Shown here piece after piece: positions 6,564-13,835 of a stretch of 58,481 bases of DNA. How positions within the stretch are numbered: position 1 is the stretch's first letter; every line of letters starts with the position of its first letter. A program made the translations under genes and the position numbers. The notes below the pieces were generated by a model. The model had not been told where the DNA came from. It saw only the letters and a program-made list of their open reading frames with translations, and ran no database searches. This stretch comes from a virus: positions 1 to 58,481 of the IMG/VR virus record IMGVR_UViG_3300034004_000010; one strand, 5' to 3'.

Positions 6564-6925
6564 CCGCCCAGCACGACAACGTCATCCCGCTGCCCCTGGA
6601 CTGGGAGCCCCAGCTCGAGGCACTGGCCGAGGCTCGCCGCTACCCGCAGGACCACCTCGACAGCCTCCTGCTCGAGGCAGCCCAGGGCGACGCCGCCATC
6701 GGCACCCTCGTCACCGCCGGCCGCGCCATCCGCGTCCCCACCGCCGACGACCCCCGCACCGAGCAGGCCATCCGCCACGCCGTCCGCATGGAACAGCGCC
6801 TCGCCGAGATCGAGGAGCTGGCGCACCGCTGGGCCGCGATGAAGTCCGGCCAGATGCGCGGCGTCGGCAACACCCTCCTCGACGTCATCAACGGGACGCC
6901 CGGCGACCCCGACAACGCCGCTTAG
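6560..6925 (+). CDS. Hypothetical helical protein (121 aa)
   Basis: ATG overlaps the recT stop (ATGA). Mostly alpha-helical with heptad-like charge patterns (RMEQRLAEIEELAHRWAAMK), so a coiled-coil or oligomeric protein is likely. Its position immediately after recT suggests an accessory recombination or replication role (inference only). Confidence 0.55.
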   Translation: MTAQHDNVIPLPLDWEPQLEALAEARRYPQDHLDSLLLEAAQGDAAIGTLVTAGRAIRVPTADDPRTEQAIRHAVRMEQRLAEIEELAHRWAAMKSGQMRGVGNTLLDVINGTPGDPDNAA

Positions 6926-6956
6926 TCCCGCCCCAACCTTCCCCAGGAGTTCTGTC

Positions 6957-7214
6957 ATGCCCACGTTCGACGACTACGGCCTGGAGGAGTACCGCCTCCA
7001 GGCGGACCCCCAGCGCATCGGCCCCCGCCACCGCCGCGAGGGACGCCCCAGCACCGGCCTGCGCGTCACCGCCGCCACTACGGCGGCCAGCCTCGCGCAG
7101 GGCGCCCGTCAGGGCCTGCGGGACGGCGCCCGCGCCGCCCTCGCCCTCGACGTCCCCACCTCCACCCCAACCGGCACCGCCCGGTTCCAGCGCGTCTGGA
7201 GGACGTTCCAGTGA
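6957..7214 (+). CDS. Hypothetical protein (85 aa)
   Basis: Starts after a short 31-bp gap with an AGGAGT Shine-Dalgarno. Basic protein, with a charged N-terminus (FDDYGLEEYRLQADPQRIGP) and an Ala-rich central helix. Its stop overlaps the next GTG. No family recognised. Confidence 0.55.
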   Translation: MPTFDDYGLEEYRLQADPQRIGPRHRREGRPSTGLRVTAATTAASLAQGARQGLRDGARAALALDVPTSTPTGTARFQRVWRTFQ

Positions 7215-7450
7215 GCCGCATCATCCGCCGGCGGCAGCGCCCCACCGCGCGGCCCCATGACCTGGGTGAGCACCGCAACGTCGTAGGCAACTTCGGCATC
7301 CGCCTCGGCGCCGTCGTGAACGTCGGCGCCGCCTGGGTGGCCGTGTGCGGCGACTGCCGAATCCCGCTCGACCCCTGCGAGACCGACGAACTCGCCGTCG
7401 GCACCCTCAGCGACCACTGGGCCGCACGACACCCGGGCGTCGCCGCGTGA
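7211..7450 (+). CDS. Small Cys/His-containing protein (79 aa)
   Basis: GTG start coupled to the previous gene. Contains CGDCRIPLDPC and a later HWAARHP motif, a C-x2-C-x6-C ... H-x4-H arrangement reminiscent of a single zinc finger of the mycobacteriophage C2H2 type. No specific function assigned. Confidence 0.5.
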   Translation: MSRIIRRRQRPTARPHDLGEHRNVVGNFGIRLGAVVNVGAAWVAVCGDCRIPLDPCETDELAVGTLSDHWAARHPGVAA

Positions 7451-7659
7451 CCGCCCCGGCGCCCTGCGCGACCTGCCGGCACGAGGTGCTGCACATCGCC
7501 GAGGTCGACCGCGTCCTCAACCGGTTCACCAGGCGCGCCGCCCACCAGCCCCGCATCCGCCGCCAGCTCGAGACCTACCGCGAAGCGCGCCGTGCCGCGA
7601 AAGCCCGCCACGACGCCCATCTCGCGCGCGACCACGGACGACAGGAGGCCGCAGCGTGA
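7447..7659 (+). CDS. Small basic protein with CxxC motif (70 aa)
   Basis: GTG start overlaps the previous stop. N-terminal CATCRHEVLH could be half of a metal site, followed by a highly basic helix (RRQLETYREARRAAKARHDA) suited to nucleic acid binding. Its stop overlaps the resolvase gene, so it is translated together with it. Confidence 0.5.
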   Translation: MTAPAPCATCRHEVLHIAEVDRVLNRFTRRAAHQPRIRRQLETYREARRAAKARHDAHLARDHGRQEAAA

Positions 7660-8042
7660 CCACCACCCAGGCACTCGACGTCCAGATCGCCGTCGGCCCC
7701 GGCTTCGTCTCCCAGCTCCTCAACGCCAACGACCGGGGCCACTGGGCCACCAAGGAAGCCCGCCGCCGCTACTGGCTCGACACCACCATGTACCGCCTCC
7801 GCGGCCACGCTGGCTTCGGCGACCAGCACGTCCACATCGTCGTCACCATCGCCTGGCCCGACCGCCGGCGCCGCGATATCGGGAACCTCGCTCCGACGGC
7901 AAAAGTGCTGGTCGATGCGGCAGTCCGCGCCGGGATCTTGGTGGACGACTCAGACCGCTACGTCACCGGCCCCGACCTCCGCCGCGCCTACGGCCCCCAC
8001 CAGATCCGCATGACCATCACCCCGACAGGAGCGGCAGCGTGA
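7656..8042 (+). CDS. RusA-like Holliday junction resolvase
   Basis: A 128-aa protein matching the RusA pattern: an early N-x3-HW segment (NANDRGHW), then RRRDIGNLAPTAKVLVDA and RAGILVDDSD. RusA enzymes resolve Holliday junctions as dimers using Asp residues. Here Asp74 and Asp97/Asp98 are present, as is Lys83, but the position usually occupied by the second Asp of the D-x-D pair is Gly76. Many actinophage homologues carry this D-I-G-N form, so activity is plausible but the change is notable. Fits with the RecB/RecT genes upstream. Confidence 0.75.
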   Translation: MTTTQALDVQIAVGPGFVSQLLNANDRGHWATKEARRRYWLDTTMYRLRGHAGFGDQHVHIVVTIAWPDRRRRDIGNLAPTAKVLVDAAVRAGILVDDSDRYVTGPDLRRAYGPHQIRMTITPTGAAA

Positions 8043-8590
8043 ACGGCCCCACGCCCGGCGCAGTCGCCGGCACCACCAGCACCCGCCAGCCCGACAACTG
8101 GCGCACCCACGCCGCCTGCAGCGGCGCCCCCCTCGGCCTCTGGTTCGCACCCGACCAGGAACGCGCCACCGCCCGCCGAGAGCGCGAAGACAAGGCCAAG
8201 GCCATCTGCGCCACCTGCCCCGTCAAGACCCAGTGCCTCGACGAAGCCGTCACCGACCGCCTCGCCGGCGTCTGGGGCGGCCTCACCGACGAAGAACGCC
8301 ACATCCGCGCCACCACAGCCCGCCCCGGCGGCGCCCTCGACGACAAGTGCGGCACCCCCGGCGGACGAGGCCGCCACAAGCGCGCCGGAACACCCCCATG
8401 CCGCGCCTGCCTCGACTACGAGAACTGGCGCCGCGACCAGTCCTTCCTCCGCGCCTGGGACGCCGCACAGCCCCTCATCGCCCGCGGCTACACCCGCGAA
8501 CAAGCCGCCGCCGAACTCGGCGTCACCGTCGAGTCCGTGGAGCGCGCCGAACGCACCGCGCGCCACCACCGCCAACAGAACGCCGCATAG
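8039..8590 (+). CDS. WhiB-family transcription factor with C-terminal extension
   Basis: A 183-aa protein with the four WhiB cysteines (Cys27, Cys57, Cys60, Cys66) that hold a 4Fe-4S cluster and the GVWGG turn (77-81) that contacts the primary sigma factor. Beyond about residue 100 it has an unusual extension with a CGTP...C..C pattern (CRACLDYENW) and a second HTH-like helix pair (GYTREQAAAELGVTVESVER). Phage WhiB proteins can redirect host transcription. GTG start at 8039 overlaps the preceding stop; upstream open frame is not coding. Confidence 0.8.
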   Translation: MNGPTPGAVAGTTSTRQPDNWRTHAACSGAPLGLWFAPDQERATARREREDKAKAICATCPVKTQCLDEAVTDRLAGVWGGLTDEERHIRATTARPGGALDDKCGTPGGRGRHKRAGTPPCRACLDYENWRRDQSFLRAWDAAQPLIARGYTREQAAAELGVTVESVERAERTARHHRQQNAA

Positions 8591-8601
8591 ACCAGCACGC
8601 C

Positions 8602-8648
8602 GGCCGGGGGGCCGAACGCCTCGACCGACCTGAGACACAGGAGCCCCC
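8602..8648 (+). promoter_or_regulatory. Structured leader with GGCCGGGGGGCC box
   Basis: The 12-mer GGCCGGGGGGCC (8602-8613) precedes AGGAGCCCCC and the GTG at 8649. Its G run can pair with the C run between the Shine-Dalgarno and the start codon. The same box and the same AGGAGCCCC-GTGAG end occur before the gene at 13626, suggesting a shared translation-control leader. Confidence 0.4.
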
Positions 8649-9263
8649 GTGAGCACCCCCACCAGCGTCTACCGCTACTACGACAGCGACGGCACGCTCA
8701 TCTATGTCGGCATCACCGGCCGTGGCGTCCAACGGCAGCGCGAGCACAACGAGCGGGCCGAATGGTGGCCCTTCGTTAGGCGGCAGGATGTCGAGCACTT
8801 CGACAACCGGCCTGAGGCTGCAGCCCGCGAAAGGGACCTCATCGGTCGGCACTGCCCGCCGTTCAATCGGCAGCACAACCCGCTGTACACGCAGAAGCGG
8901 GAGGACTACCTAGCCCTCCGTGCCAGCCAGAGCCGCGGGTGCAAGTGCGGGCCCAACTGCGAGTACGCCTCGGACGAGCACCACCGCGGCTGGGGGCTCG
9001 GCTGGGAGTACGCCATGCAGGCTTACCCGTCGATGTACCGGCACCACCTGGCGCGCCTGATCGCCAGCGCCGAGGATGACCCAGAACTTGCCGACCTCGC
9101 ACGCCACTTCATGCTTGCCGGCTCCCTGCTCGCACTTCGCCTGCAAGATCGCGAAGCCGTCACCGCCACCGAAGGACCGTCGGCGCTGACTCAAGAGATC
9201 CTTCCGCAGCAGGCAGAGATCGATGAGTACAGCCGTGAACTCGCGGCCACGGGTGCTGCCTGA
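8649..9263 (+). CDS. GIY-YIG family nuclease-domain protein
   Basis: A 204-aa protein whose first 80 residues match the GIY-YIG fold: SVYRYYDSDGTLIYVGITG (variant YRYY ... YVG), a downstream Arg/His-rich helix, and a catalytic-type Glu in EAAARERDLI followed by PPFN. The C-terminal part is a separate domain with CKCGPNC. Such proteins are structure-specific or homing-type endonucleases. Standalone placement between WhiB and replication genes suggests a free-standing nuclease or a DNA repair factor. Confidence 0.7.
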   Translation: MSTPTSVYRYYDSDGTLIYVGITGRGVQRQREHNERAEWWPFVRRQDVEHFDNRPEAAARERDLIGRHCPPFNRQHNPLYTQKREDYLALRASQSRGCKCGPNCEYASDEHHRGWGLGWEYAMQAYPSMYRHHLARLIASAEDDPELADLARHFMLAGSLLALRLQDREAVTATEGPSALTQEILPQQAEIDEYSRELAATGAA

Positions 9264-9264
9264 C

Positions 9265-10245
9265 ATGGCCCGCATGCGCTACCTCAAACCCGAGTTCTGG
9301 ACCGACAGTGCGGTCGTTGGGATGAGCCCTTGGGGTCGGCTGCTGTTCATCGGATCCTGGAACTTCGCGATCTGCGAGGCCGGCCACCTCGACGACGACG
9401 CCCTAGCCCTCAAGCTCAAGGTGCTCCCTGCTGACCCGATCAACGCCATTGAGGTGCTCGAAGAGGTCATCGCCAGCGGGCGGATCGTCCGCGAGCAGAC
9501 GCCCGATGGCCGCTCCTACCTGCGCATTCGCAACCTGGGCAAGCACCAGAAGGTCGACGCCAGGTGGGCAACCCGTTGCCCCTACTGTGCCACCTCAACC
9601 CTCGCCAACCCTCAGGAGAGTTTCGGTGAGGGTGGACGTGGCTCTACTACTCACGCCAACTCTCACCTTGACTCTGCCCAGGAGGGGATAGGAGGGGAGA
9701 GGAGAGAGAAGAACCCTTCCCCACCTGACGGCGGGGATGAGGTCGGCCAGGAGGGACTCCTCCTCGTCGCCAGCGAAGGCCGCCCCACCCGCAAGCCCGG
9801 GTTCGATGACTTCTGGGCCATCTACCCCCGCCGCGTCGGGAAGATCGCAGCCAAGGCCGCCTGGGACAAGGCCACCAAGACCCGCAAGGTTGACTCCGCA
9901 GTCATCCTCGCCGCCGCCCAGCGCTACCGCGACGACCCCAACCTCCCCGAGGAGACCCTGCGGCCCTACCCGCAGAAGTGGCTCAATGAGGGCCGCTGGG
10001 AAGACGACCCCCTCGCCGCCCCTCTGGACCTCGGTCGCCGCACAGAGCCGTCCGCGGTCCGACCCGACGGCTCCATCGATGCGGATGCCGTACTCGGCGC
10101 CGAGAAGTGGTCCCTGCCCTCACCCCCGCCCGGGATCGAGCCCGGCACCAGCGGCTACTCCGCATGGGCTCGACAGGCATGGAACGAACACCGAGCCGAA
10201 CGCGAGGCCAAGGCCCGCGAAGTCCTCGCAAGGAGGTCCGCATGA
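9265..10245 (+). CDS. Phage replication initiator/helicase-loader-like protein
   Basis: A 326-aa protein with an N-terminal winged-helix-like region of the phage replisome-organiser type (MRYLKPEFWTDS, then SWNFAICEAGHLDDD and a GRIVREQ segment), a charged low-complexity linker (about 115-170), and a C-terminal helical DnaD/DnaT-like segment (FDDFWAIYPRRVGKIAAKAAW, short of 20 conserved in this class as 'FW..YP.+.gK..A...W'). It directly precedes the DnaB-like helicase with an ATGA overlap, as helicase loaders do. ATG at 9265 was preferred to 9223, which would overlap the previous gene by 41 bp. Confidence 0.72.
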   Translation: MARMRYLKPEFWTDSAVVGMSPWGRLLFIGSWNFAICEAGHLDDDALALKLKVLPADPINAIEVLEEVIASGRIVREQTPDGRSYLRIRNLGKHQKVDARWATRCPYCATSTLANPQESFGEGGRGSTTHANSHLDSAQEGIGGERREKNPSPPDGGDEVGQEGLLLVASEGRPTRKPGFDDFWAIYPRRVGKIAAKAAWDKATKTRKVDSAVILAAAQRYRDDPNLPEETLRPYPQKWLNEGRWEDDPLAAPLDLGRRTEPSAVRPDGSIDADAVLGAEKWSLPSPPPGIEPGTSGYSAWARQAWNEHRAEREAKAREVLARRSA

Positions 10246-11540
10246 TCGAGCTTCGTCACGACATCGACACCGAGCGGTACGTCCTCGGCGCAGTCCTGTT
10301 GTCCGCCGGCCGCGCGTTCGACCTGCTGGGCGACATCACCGGGACGGACTTCCACCGCCCCCAGCACGAGGCGCTGTGGGACCTGCTGTCCCGCATGCAC
10401 ACCAAGCGCGAGCCGGTGGAGCTGAAGCCCGTGGCGCAGCGCGCCGAGGACGAGAAGCTGCCGGGGATCGACGCCGGGTTCCTGTTCGACATCCAGTCCG
10501 GGTGCACCACGTGGCGGAACGTCGAGTGGTACGCCCGGAAGTTGCGGGACCTGGCGCGGCTGCGCCGCCTGCAGCAGGCAGGCCTGGAGGCCACACACCT
10601 TGCCTCGGAGGCGCCGCTGGAGTCCGCGGACGACGCGGTAGAGGCGATCCGCGCCAAGGTGGACGCAGCCGCCTCAGCGAGTCCGTTCGGCGCCGCCGAT
10701 GCGGACCCGTCGTTCGGGGACCTGCTGCTCGAGGCGATGGAACGGTGGGAGTCCCCGGCGGAGGCGACGCTGCCCACGGGGCTGTACGACCTGGACCAGA
10801 AGCTGAACGGCGGCCTGCGGGCCGGGCACCTGTTCATCGTCGGGGCTCGGCCTGCGGTCGGGAAATCCGTCGTGGCGTCCGTCATCGCCCACGCCGCCGT
10901 CCGGCACGGTGTCGGCACCCTGTTCGCGTCGCTTGAGATGTCCCGCGACGAGCTCATGGATCGGGTGTGCGCCGACGCCGCCAGCGTCGACCTCACGCGC
11001 CTCACGCAGCGCAGCCTCACTGAGGAGGACTGGCGCAAGGTCCGCAAGCTTCTGGGGGAGGCGTCCGACTGGCCGCTGACCATCGACGACCGGGCGCACC
11101 TGAACGTCACGATGATCCGCGCGAAGGCACGCGACGTGACCCGCAAGCCCACCGGCCTTGGCCTGGTCGTCGTGGACTACCTGCAGCTTGTGAAGCCGAC
11201 CACCGACAAGGTGAGCCGCCAGGAGCAGGTGGCGTCGGTGTCGCGCAACCTCAAGCTCCTGGCCCGCGAGTTGGGCGTGCCCGTGGTGGCGCTGGCGCAG
11301 GTGAACCGCGGCCCCGAGGGGCGCGCTGACCGCCGGCCGAGCATGTCCGACCTCCGTGAGTCGGGCGCCATTGAGGCCGACGCCGACGAGATCATCTTGC
11401 TCCACCGCGACGACAAGGAGTCGCCGGGGGAGATCGAGTTCATCATTGAGAAGAACCGCCACGGTCGCACAGGGACTGTTGCGATGGCGTGGGCGCCGCA
11501 CTACTCGCGGGTGGCGTCGATGGCGAGGGACTTCGCATGA
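10242..11540 (+). CDS. dnaB: DnaB-like replicative helicase
   Basis: A 432-aa hexameric helicase that would unwind the fork. Short N-terminal DnaB domain (RYVLGAVLLS, then DFHRPQHEALW), linker, then the RecA-like C-terminal domain with Walker A GARPAVGKS (201-209), the SLEMSRDEL motif, Walker B-like LVVVDYLQLV and the QV(N)RGPE-type segment with SDLRESGAIE ADAD. Strong AAGGAGG ribosome site before ATG 10242. With the upstream initiator-like protein it forms the phage replication core. Confidence 0.93.
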   Translation: MIELRHDIDTERYVLGAVLLSAGRAFDLLGDITGTDFHRPQHEALWDLLSRMHTKREPVELKPVAQRAEDEKLPGIDAGFLFDIQSGCTTWRNVEWYARKLRDLARLRRLQQAGLEATHLASEAPLESADDAVEAIRAKVDAAASASPFGAADADPSFGDLLLEAMERWESPAEATLPTGLYDLDQKLNGGLRAGHLFIVGARPAVGKSVVASVIAHAAVRHGVGTLFASLEMSRDELMDRVCADAASVDLTRLTQRSLTEEDWRKVRKLLGEASDWPLTIDDRAHLNVTMIRAKARDVTRKPTGLGLVVVDYLQLVKPTTDKVSRQEQVASVSRNLKLLARELGVPVVALAQVNRGPEGRADRRPSMSDLRESGAIEADADEIILLHRDDKESPGEIEFIIEKNRHGRTGTVAMAWAPHYSRVASMARDFA

Positions 11541-11917
11541 GCGAGCACCGCACCCGCGCCGAGGTCGCTGGCCGCAGCCAGGGCCTCTGTGAACTCGGCG
11601 TCGGCCGCGCCGAGGAGATGTCCCACCGCCTCGCCGAAGGCCGCGGCGGTGACTGGTCCGTCGCGAACATCACGCACCTGTCGTCGTTCGCGCACCGCTG
11701 GCTGACCCTGAACCCCGCCAAGGCGTACGCCGGCGGCTGGTTCGTCGAGACCGGTGTCGACCCGGCGCAGGTCCCGATGTGGCTGGCGCGTCCCTACCTG
11801 GGGTGGTGGCTGGTGGTCGAGCCCGGCGACGGCGGCCCGCACATCCTGTGCCCCGTCGACCACGTCGAGGCCGGCCTCCCCGCCGTCCCCGACCTGCCCA
11901 CCAGGAGGGCCGCGTGA
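11537..11917 (+). CDS. Hypothetical protein (126 aa)
   Basis: ATG overlaps the helicase stop (ATGA). Trp/Gly-rich centre (RPYLGWWLVVEPGDGG) and a lone Cys-Pro-Val motif. Follows DnaB in an overlapping series of three unknowns, so it may be a replication accessory factor. No family recognised. Confidence 0.55.
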   Translation: MSEHRTRAEVAGRSQGLCELGVGRAEEMSHRLAEGRGGDWSVANITHLSSFAHRWLTLNPAKAYAGGWFVETGVDPAQVPMWLARPYLGWWLVVEPGDGGPHILCPVDHVEAGLPAVPDLPTRRAA

Positions 11918-12144
11918 CCGAGCTCATCCCCGCGGAGTGGATTGGCCGCCGAGTCGTCCTGACCCGTGTCGTCAACGGCGTTCCCGGACGCATCGCTGGA
12001 ACCTTGCTAGCCATCCACGGCCCGGACAAATGGGGGCAGGCGGTCGTGTTGGGCGACCTGCCGGATCACTCCACAGGTCACGCCGTCGTCAACTACGCCC
12101 CGTGGAACATCTACGGGGCTGTCACCCTCGAGGCCGCCGCGTGA
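11914..12144 (+). CDS. Hypothetical protein (76 aa)
   Basis: GTG start coupled to the previous stop. The pattern WIGRRVVLTRVVNGVPGRIA followed by further strands resembles a small SH3-like or Sm-like beta barrel. No motif diagnostic of function. Confidence 0.5.
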   Translation: MTELIPAEWIGRRVVLTRVVNGVPGRIAGTLLAIHGPDKWGQAVVLGDLPDHSTGHAVVNYAPWNIYGAVTLEAAA

Positions 12145-12458
12145 GCGCCGTGCAGTGGTGGGCGGACCACGCCCGCGCCGCCGCAGCCGACCGCCTCCGC
12201 TCCGGCCGTCCCATCGACCGCGAGTTCGTCGCCGGCCTCGACGCCGACTGCGCCGCGATCGTCGCCCAGGTCGGCGGGGACCTCGAGACGGCCCTGTTCG
12301 CCCTCCACGCGGGGCTCTACAGCGCACACGCCACCGACAGGGCCACCAGCAACCCCCGCCCAGAGGCCACCAGCGCCACGCAGGGCGGCTCAAGCCCCCG
12401 GGGACGCCTCTTCGGTAGCCCCGCCCCGTCACGAGGCCGCTGGAGGGCCGCGTCGTGA
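12141..12458 (+). CDS. Hypothetical protein (105 aa)
   Basis: GTG start overlaps the previous stop. N-terminal two-thirds are helical (WWADHARAAAADRLRSGRPI), C-terminal third is low-complexity Ser/Arg/Pro. No family recognised. Confidence 0.5.
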   Translation: MSAVQWWADHARAAAADRLRSGRPIDREFVAGLDADCAAIVAQVGGDLETALFALHAGLYSAHATDRATSNPRPEATSATQGGSSPRGRLFGSPAPSRGRWRAAS

Positions 12459-12571
12459 CCTCGGCAGTGAGGGCGAGAGGCCCGCCCGCCACGGAGCAGG
12501 ACCGCGCGGGGGCGCGGAAGCAATACCGCCCCCACTACCCGGTGGGCGGCGGAGCCTCCGGAAGGATCACT

Positions 12572-13159
12572 GTGCTAGCCAGCAAGCTCGCGGCCATCGC
12601 GATCCCGGCCGCCTTCGTCCTCCCCGCGACCCTCGCGAGCCCGGCCGAAGCCGCCCAGGCCCCGACGGTCACCATCGCCGCACCCGCAGCGAAGAAGCTC
12701 ACCCCCAAGGAACGCGCCCGACTCCACAAGCTCCACATGAGGCACCTGCACCTGCTCCACCTGCAGCACCTGAAAGCCCTCGCGCAGCGCAGAGCGGCCA
12801 AGGCGCGCATGAGCGCCCGCGCCAGGGTTCTCCGTGAAGCCCGCAAGTGGCTCGGGACGCCCTACGGCTACGGCGGCACCAGCCGCCGACATGTGGACTG
12901 CTCAGGCTTCACCCAGGCCGTGATGCGGGCCGTCGGGGTGCGCATCCCACGCACCGCCGCGCAGCAGCTCGCCGCCGGCCGCCGTGTCCGGACACCGCGC
13001 CCCGGCGATCTCTACTTCTACAACGCCCACCACGTGGTGCTGATCGTCAAGGTCCGTCGCGGTCGCGTCATCCTCACCGAAGCCGCCAGGCGCGCGGGAA
13101 CTGTCGTCGGGTTCCAGAGGCCGTACGCGCCGGGCATCGTCCGCAGCTTCCTCGCCTGA
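12572..13159 (+). CDS. Secreted NlpC/P60 peptidoglycan endopeptidase
   Basis: A 195-aa predicted exported cell-wall hydrolase. From the GTG at 12572 (GGAAGGA ribosome site) it begins with a typical signal peptide (about residues 1-30, hydrophobic ASKLAAIAIPAAFVLPATLA then SPAEA). A basic His/Leu-rich helix follows, then the NlpC/P60 domain with GTPYGYGG, the catalytic VDCSGF cysteine and the HHVVLI histidine. The open frame extends upstream to GTG 12455, which overlaps the preceding stop but would bury the signal peptide. Unusual inside an early replication operon and distant from the amidase lysin; it could remodel the host wall or serve the lysogen or a transfer process. Confidence 0.8.
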   Translation: MLASKLAAIAIPAAFVLPATLASPAEAAQAPTVTIAAPAAKKLTPKERARLHKLHMRHLHLLHLQHLKALAQRRAAKARMSARARVLREARKWLGTPYGYGGTSRRHVDCSGFTQAVMRAVGVRIPRTAAQQLAAGRRVRTPRPGDLYFYNAHHVVLIVKVRRGRVILTEAARRAGTVVGFQRPYAPGIVRSFLA

Positions 13160-13227
13160 CCCACCCCCATGAACTGGCCGGGCGCGTCCAGCAGAGGGCG
13201 CGCCCGGCCCCACCGGAAGGAACCCCC

Positions 13228-13437
13228 ATGGCCAGCCCCGAGATCGAAAAGTTCGCCGACGACATGATGCGAGAGATCACCATGAACGGCTGCGACCTCG
13301 CCAACATCGTCATGGCGACCGAAGGCTTCACTCCCACCGACGAACACTCCGCCGCTGTGGAACTGGGCGTGCAGGCAGGCGCCAACGCGGCGCTTCAGTG
13401 GCTCAAGGACCACAAGATGATCGCGGGCATGTCATGA
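13228..13437 (+). CDS. Hypothetical protein (69 aa), paralogue of 13626-13835
   Basis: Good GGAAGG ribosome site before the ATG. The C-terminal half (TDEHSAAVELGVQAGANAA then LQWLKDH) closely parallels the protein encoded at 13626-13835 (TEDELTVLEVGVAAGVNRTL then RWLHTH). The two are probably a local duplication. Function unknown. Confidence 0.6.
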   Translation: MASPEIEKFADDMMREITMNGCDLANIVMATEGFTPTDEHSAAVELGVQAGANAALQWLKDHKMIAGMS

Positions 13438-13547
13438 ACATCCGCCGAGGTCCCAACTGGGGCCTCATCATCGGGCTCGTCTTCTGCCTCGCGGTCTGGA
13501 CCACCCTCGCATGGGTGTTCCTCGGCGCAGCCCTCAAGGCCCGCTGA
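13434..13547 (+). CDS. Single-span membrane microprotein (37 aa)
   Basis: ATG overlaps the previous stop (ATGA). The product is a basic N-terminus, one hydrophobic helix (WGLIIGLVFCLAVWTTLAWV) and a short basic tail. Too small for most gene callers but well coupled. It may be a membrane-acting early protein. Confidence 0.55.
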   Translation: MNIRRGPNWGLIIGLVFCLAVWTTLAWVFLGAALKAR

Positions 13548-13590
13548 CAATCCGCCGCACCGCCACCATCGCCTGACACAATCAACCAAC

Positions 13591-13625
13591 GGCCGGGGGG
13601 CCACGCACAGCGACCAAGGAGCCCC
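13591..13625 (+). promoter_or_regulatory. Second structured leader with GGCCGGGGGGCC box
   Basis: GGCCGGGGGGCC at 13591-13602, then 14 nt, then AGGAGCCCC and GTGAG at the start of the next gene. Identical 12-mer and start context to the leader at 8602-8648, with potential G-run/C-run pairing across the ribosome site. Confidence 0.4.
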
Positions 13626-13835
13626 GTGAGCCCCGAGATCGTCCCCCCCGCGGCGATGACCGCCCGCATCACCGAACAAGCCCTCATCGACGCCCGCGCC
13701 GCCCTCATCCTCCAAGACACCCACCTCACCGAAGACGAACTCACCGTCCTCGAGGTCGGCGTCGCCGCAGGCGTCAACCGCACCCTCCGCTGGCTCCACA
13801 CCCACGGCCACCTCAGCGGAAGGGGCAACGCGTGA
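13626..13835 (+). CDS. Hypothetical protein (69 aa), paralogue of 13228-13437
   Basis: GTG start with AGGAG 8 bp upstream. Helical protein sharing the pattern T-E/D-E-x5-E-V/L-G-V-x-A-G-x-N with the neighbour encoded at 13228-13437. Stop overlaps the next GTG. Confidence 0.6.
   Translation: MSPEIVPPAAMTARITEQALIDARAALILQDTHLTEDELTVLEVGVAAGVNRTLRWLHTHGHLSGRGNA

Noticed and set aside
9680-9712. Purine-only stretch as a regulatory or recombination signal
   Set aside because: It encodes the charged linker of the replication protein (Gly, Glu, Arg, Lys) and needs no other explanation.
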